From Stichopus chloronotus (Eukaryota; Echinodermata; Holothuroidea; Aspidochirotida; Stichopodidae), in NCBI GenBank assembly GCA_021234535.1, contig CM037843.1:13601979-13665978 (forward strand): a DNA stretch of 64,000 nt, in the 5' to 3' direction. The notes under the pieces were generated by a model. The model was not told the origin of the DNA, searched no databases, and was given only the letters and a program-made list of their open reading frames with translations. The position numbers and the translations under genes are program-made. Below, one piece after another: positions 62,661 through 64,000 of this stretch. Within the stretch, counting starts at the first letter, position 1, and each line of letters opens with the position of its first letter.

Positions 62661-64000
62661 TTAATGTTTTGCAGTGTAACTAATTTCTGCCAGACCCTCG
62701 ATCATTTTGTGGGGAGATAACTGCAAAAAAAAAAAAAAAAATGGAAGTCTTCTTCGGAACTACCGATATCCTCCTTCAAAAGTCGAGAGGATCACAACCG
62801 CTAATCGGTTACAGCTCCCCGTCTGCTACGATAAGATGGGCCAAACTGTCAAAGGATTACGTAACTTTCCACTACCGGTTAAGATTGACCAGTGCGAATT
62901 AGTAATTAAATTGCAACATTGTGAATCGGTTGCGTGCAGTTCGAGAAAAAAAAAATAGAGAAAAAAAGAGTGCTGGACTTGACAGATGTAATCTTTTAGA
63001 AAAGAAAAATCAAAGGAAAATTAAATCGACTTTCATATCGACGTGTAAATCTAAACACACGAATTCACACCAATGTACCCCAGCGGTGTTGATTGATAAA
63101 TTACCTTTCTCTGTATCTCCACAGAGACACACGTAGACATGTACATCAGGGCAAGTAAAAATTCACCCACCTCATTCCCCCCACCCCTAAACAACGTCAA
63201 ACTGGAAAAGAAGAAAACAATTCCATGTTGACTTAAAAATCATTGTTTATATCATGAATCATACTTGGTGTGCATTTTCGTCATGGCTCAAAAATAGAAA
63301 ATCGATATTAGAAAAATGTAACAAATTATCGACGGATAATTTGACAGTAGTGATAAGCAGAAAATTAACAAATTCGTTCTCCGTCGTTGCAGATATATCA
63401 CGAATTCAGAATATCATAGTTGGAAGTCTGTTCCAAAAGTCAACAAAATTGGCAGCGTGTTCTATTTAACAAGTTGTACTAAGGTAGGTTTCAAAATTGT
63501 TTTTGTTTTAATATGTACTGTTTTACGTTAAAGTAGAAAGAAAGCAACGGCAACAACAACAGCAAAAAAAGAATAAGTAAACGAATGAATAAATTAGACA
63601 ATAAACAAAAAATAAAATAAAACAATTGATTAAGCAACATTAGTTGTTTAGAAATTCACCCACGAAGGAAACAGTGGTATGAAACTGGCAGTAGTGACAA
63701 CATCCCCTTTCCGGAGGTTGGAAGAGACCTCCTCATCCACTCGGGAACATTAACCACAGGGGGGTCACCTTGACATTTACCCCAAACCCAAGTTACCCAG
63801 CACCTAAATATCTGTGGACCTTTGAAACATTCACCATATTAGGAGATCAAGGATTTTCCCTTCGAGGAGGGGGGGGGGGTACTTACCCCACTGAACCCCC
63901 TGAGTCCACCACAGCACATCACCATCGAAAATATCAGAAGTATCATCTCTTACATTAATTGAACTATTGTAACATTGATGACATTGTAGAGTGAGGTATT

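Larger units (their letters stand above)
52865..64000. other. Region upstream of the FAM181-like gene, no gene recognised
   Basis: About 11 kb. Besides the repeats listed separately, it holds a (TA)n tract at about 53262-53287, several long G runs, a G-rich purine tract at 57893-57940, and scattered short frames. Frames at 55320-55510, 59645-59881 and 62740-62955 look mildly protein-like, but none has a recognised domain, a full set of splice sites or an initiator, so no gene is called. Confidence 0.45.

Overview
This is an A+T-rich eukaryotic genomic window: intron-split genes, large introns, many inverted-repeat and tandem-repeat families, simple repeats and long G or C homopolymers, and no operons, ribosome binding sites or bacterial genes. 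The two recognisable genes and the style of repeats suggest an invertebrate deuterostome, most likely a marine one such as an echinoderm. The exact taxon cannot be fixed from the sequence, and the assignment is inference.

Left half (about 3.0 to 37.5 kb, minus strand): the 5' part of RCE1, the CAAX prenyl protease 2 of the endoplasmic reticulum. Coding exons 2, 3 and 4 can be placed to the base with GT/AG junctions and matching phases. There are two alternative first exons, about 16.6 kb apart, at 37375-37499 and 20822-20946. Each is exactly 125 coding bases, ends in the same phase, and encodes a related first membrane segment. The catalytic exons lie beyond the left edge. Intron 3 (about 14 kb) holds most of the repeats. 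These include two oppositely oriented arrays of a ~145-bp satellite whose core is a perfect direct repeat of nuclear-receptor half-sites (DR1), a broken retrotransposon gag gene, fold-back elements and a possible tRNA-derived SINE.

Right half: an uncompacted intergenic stretch (37.5-51.1 kb) with a 21-bp GATATC-type satellite, a 15-bp minisatellite, a GC-rich inverted-repeat element and one unassigned open segment near 41.3 kb that may be an exon. At 51103-52809 on the minus strand is an intact intronless gene of 568 codons. I recognise it as FAM181-like, because it carries both hallmark blocks of that family: the short helical block near residues 153-172 and the YAP-like TEAD-binding loop at residues 328-349. 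From 52.8 kb to the right edge I see no convincing gene, only MITE-like and dispersed repeats, including a TTAA-flanked piggyBac-type MITE with a second inverted copy 31 kb away.

The two genes have no evident functional link. RCE1 processes prenylated Ras and Rho-type proteins; FAM181 proteins bind TEAD transcription factors. The most novel points are the duplicated RCE1 first exon, the invertebrate FAM181-like gene and the nuclear-receptor-motif satellite inside an RCE1 intron.
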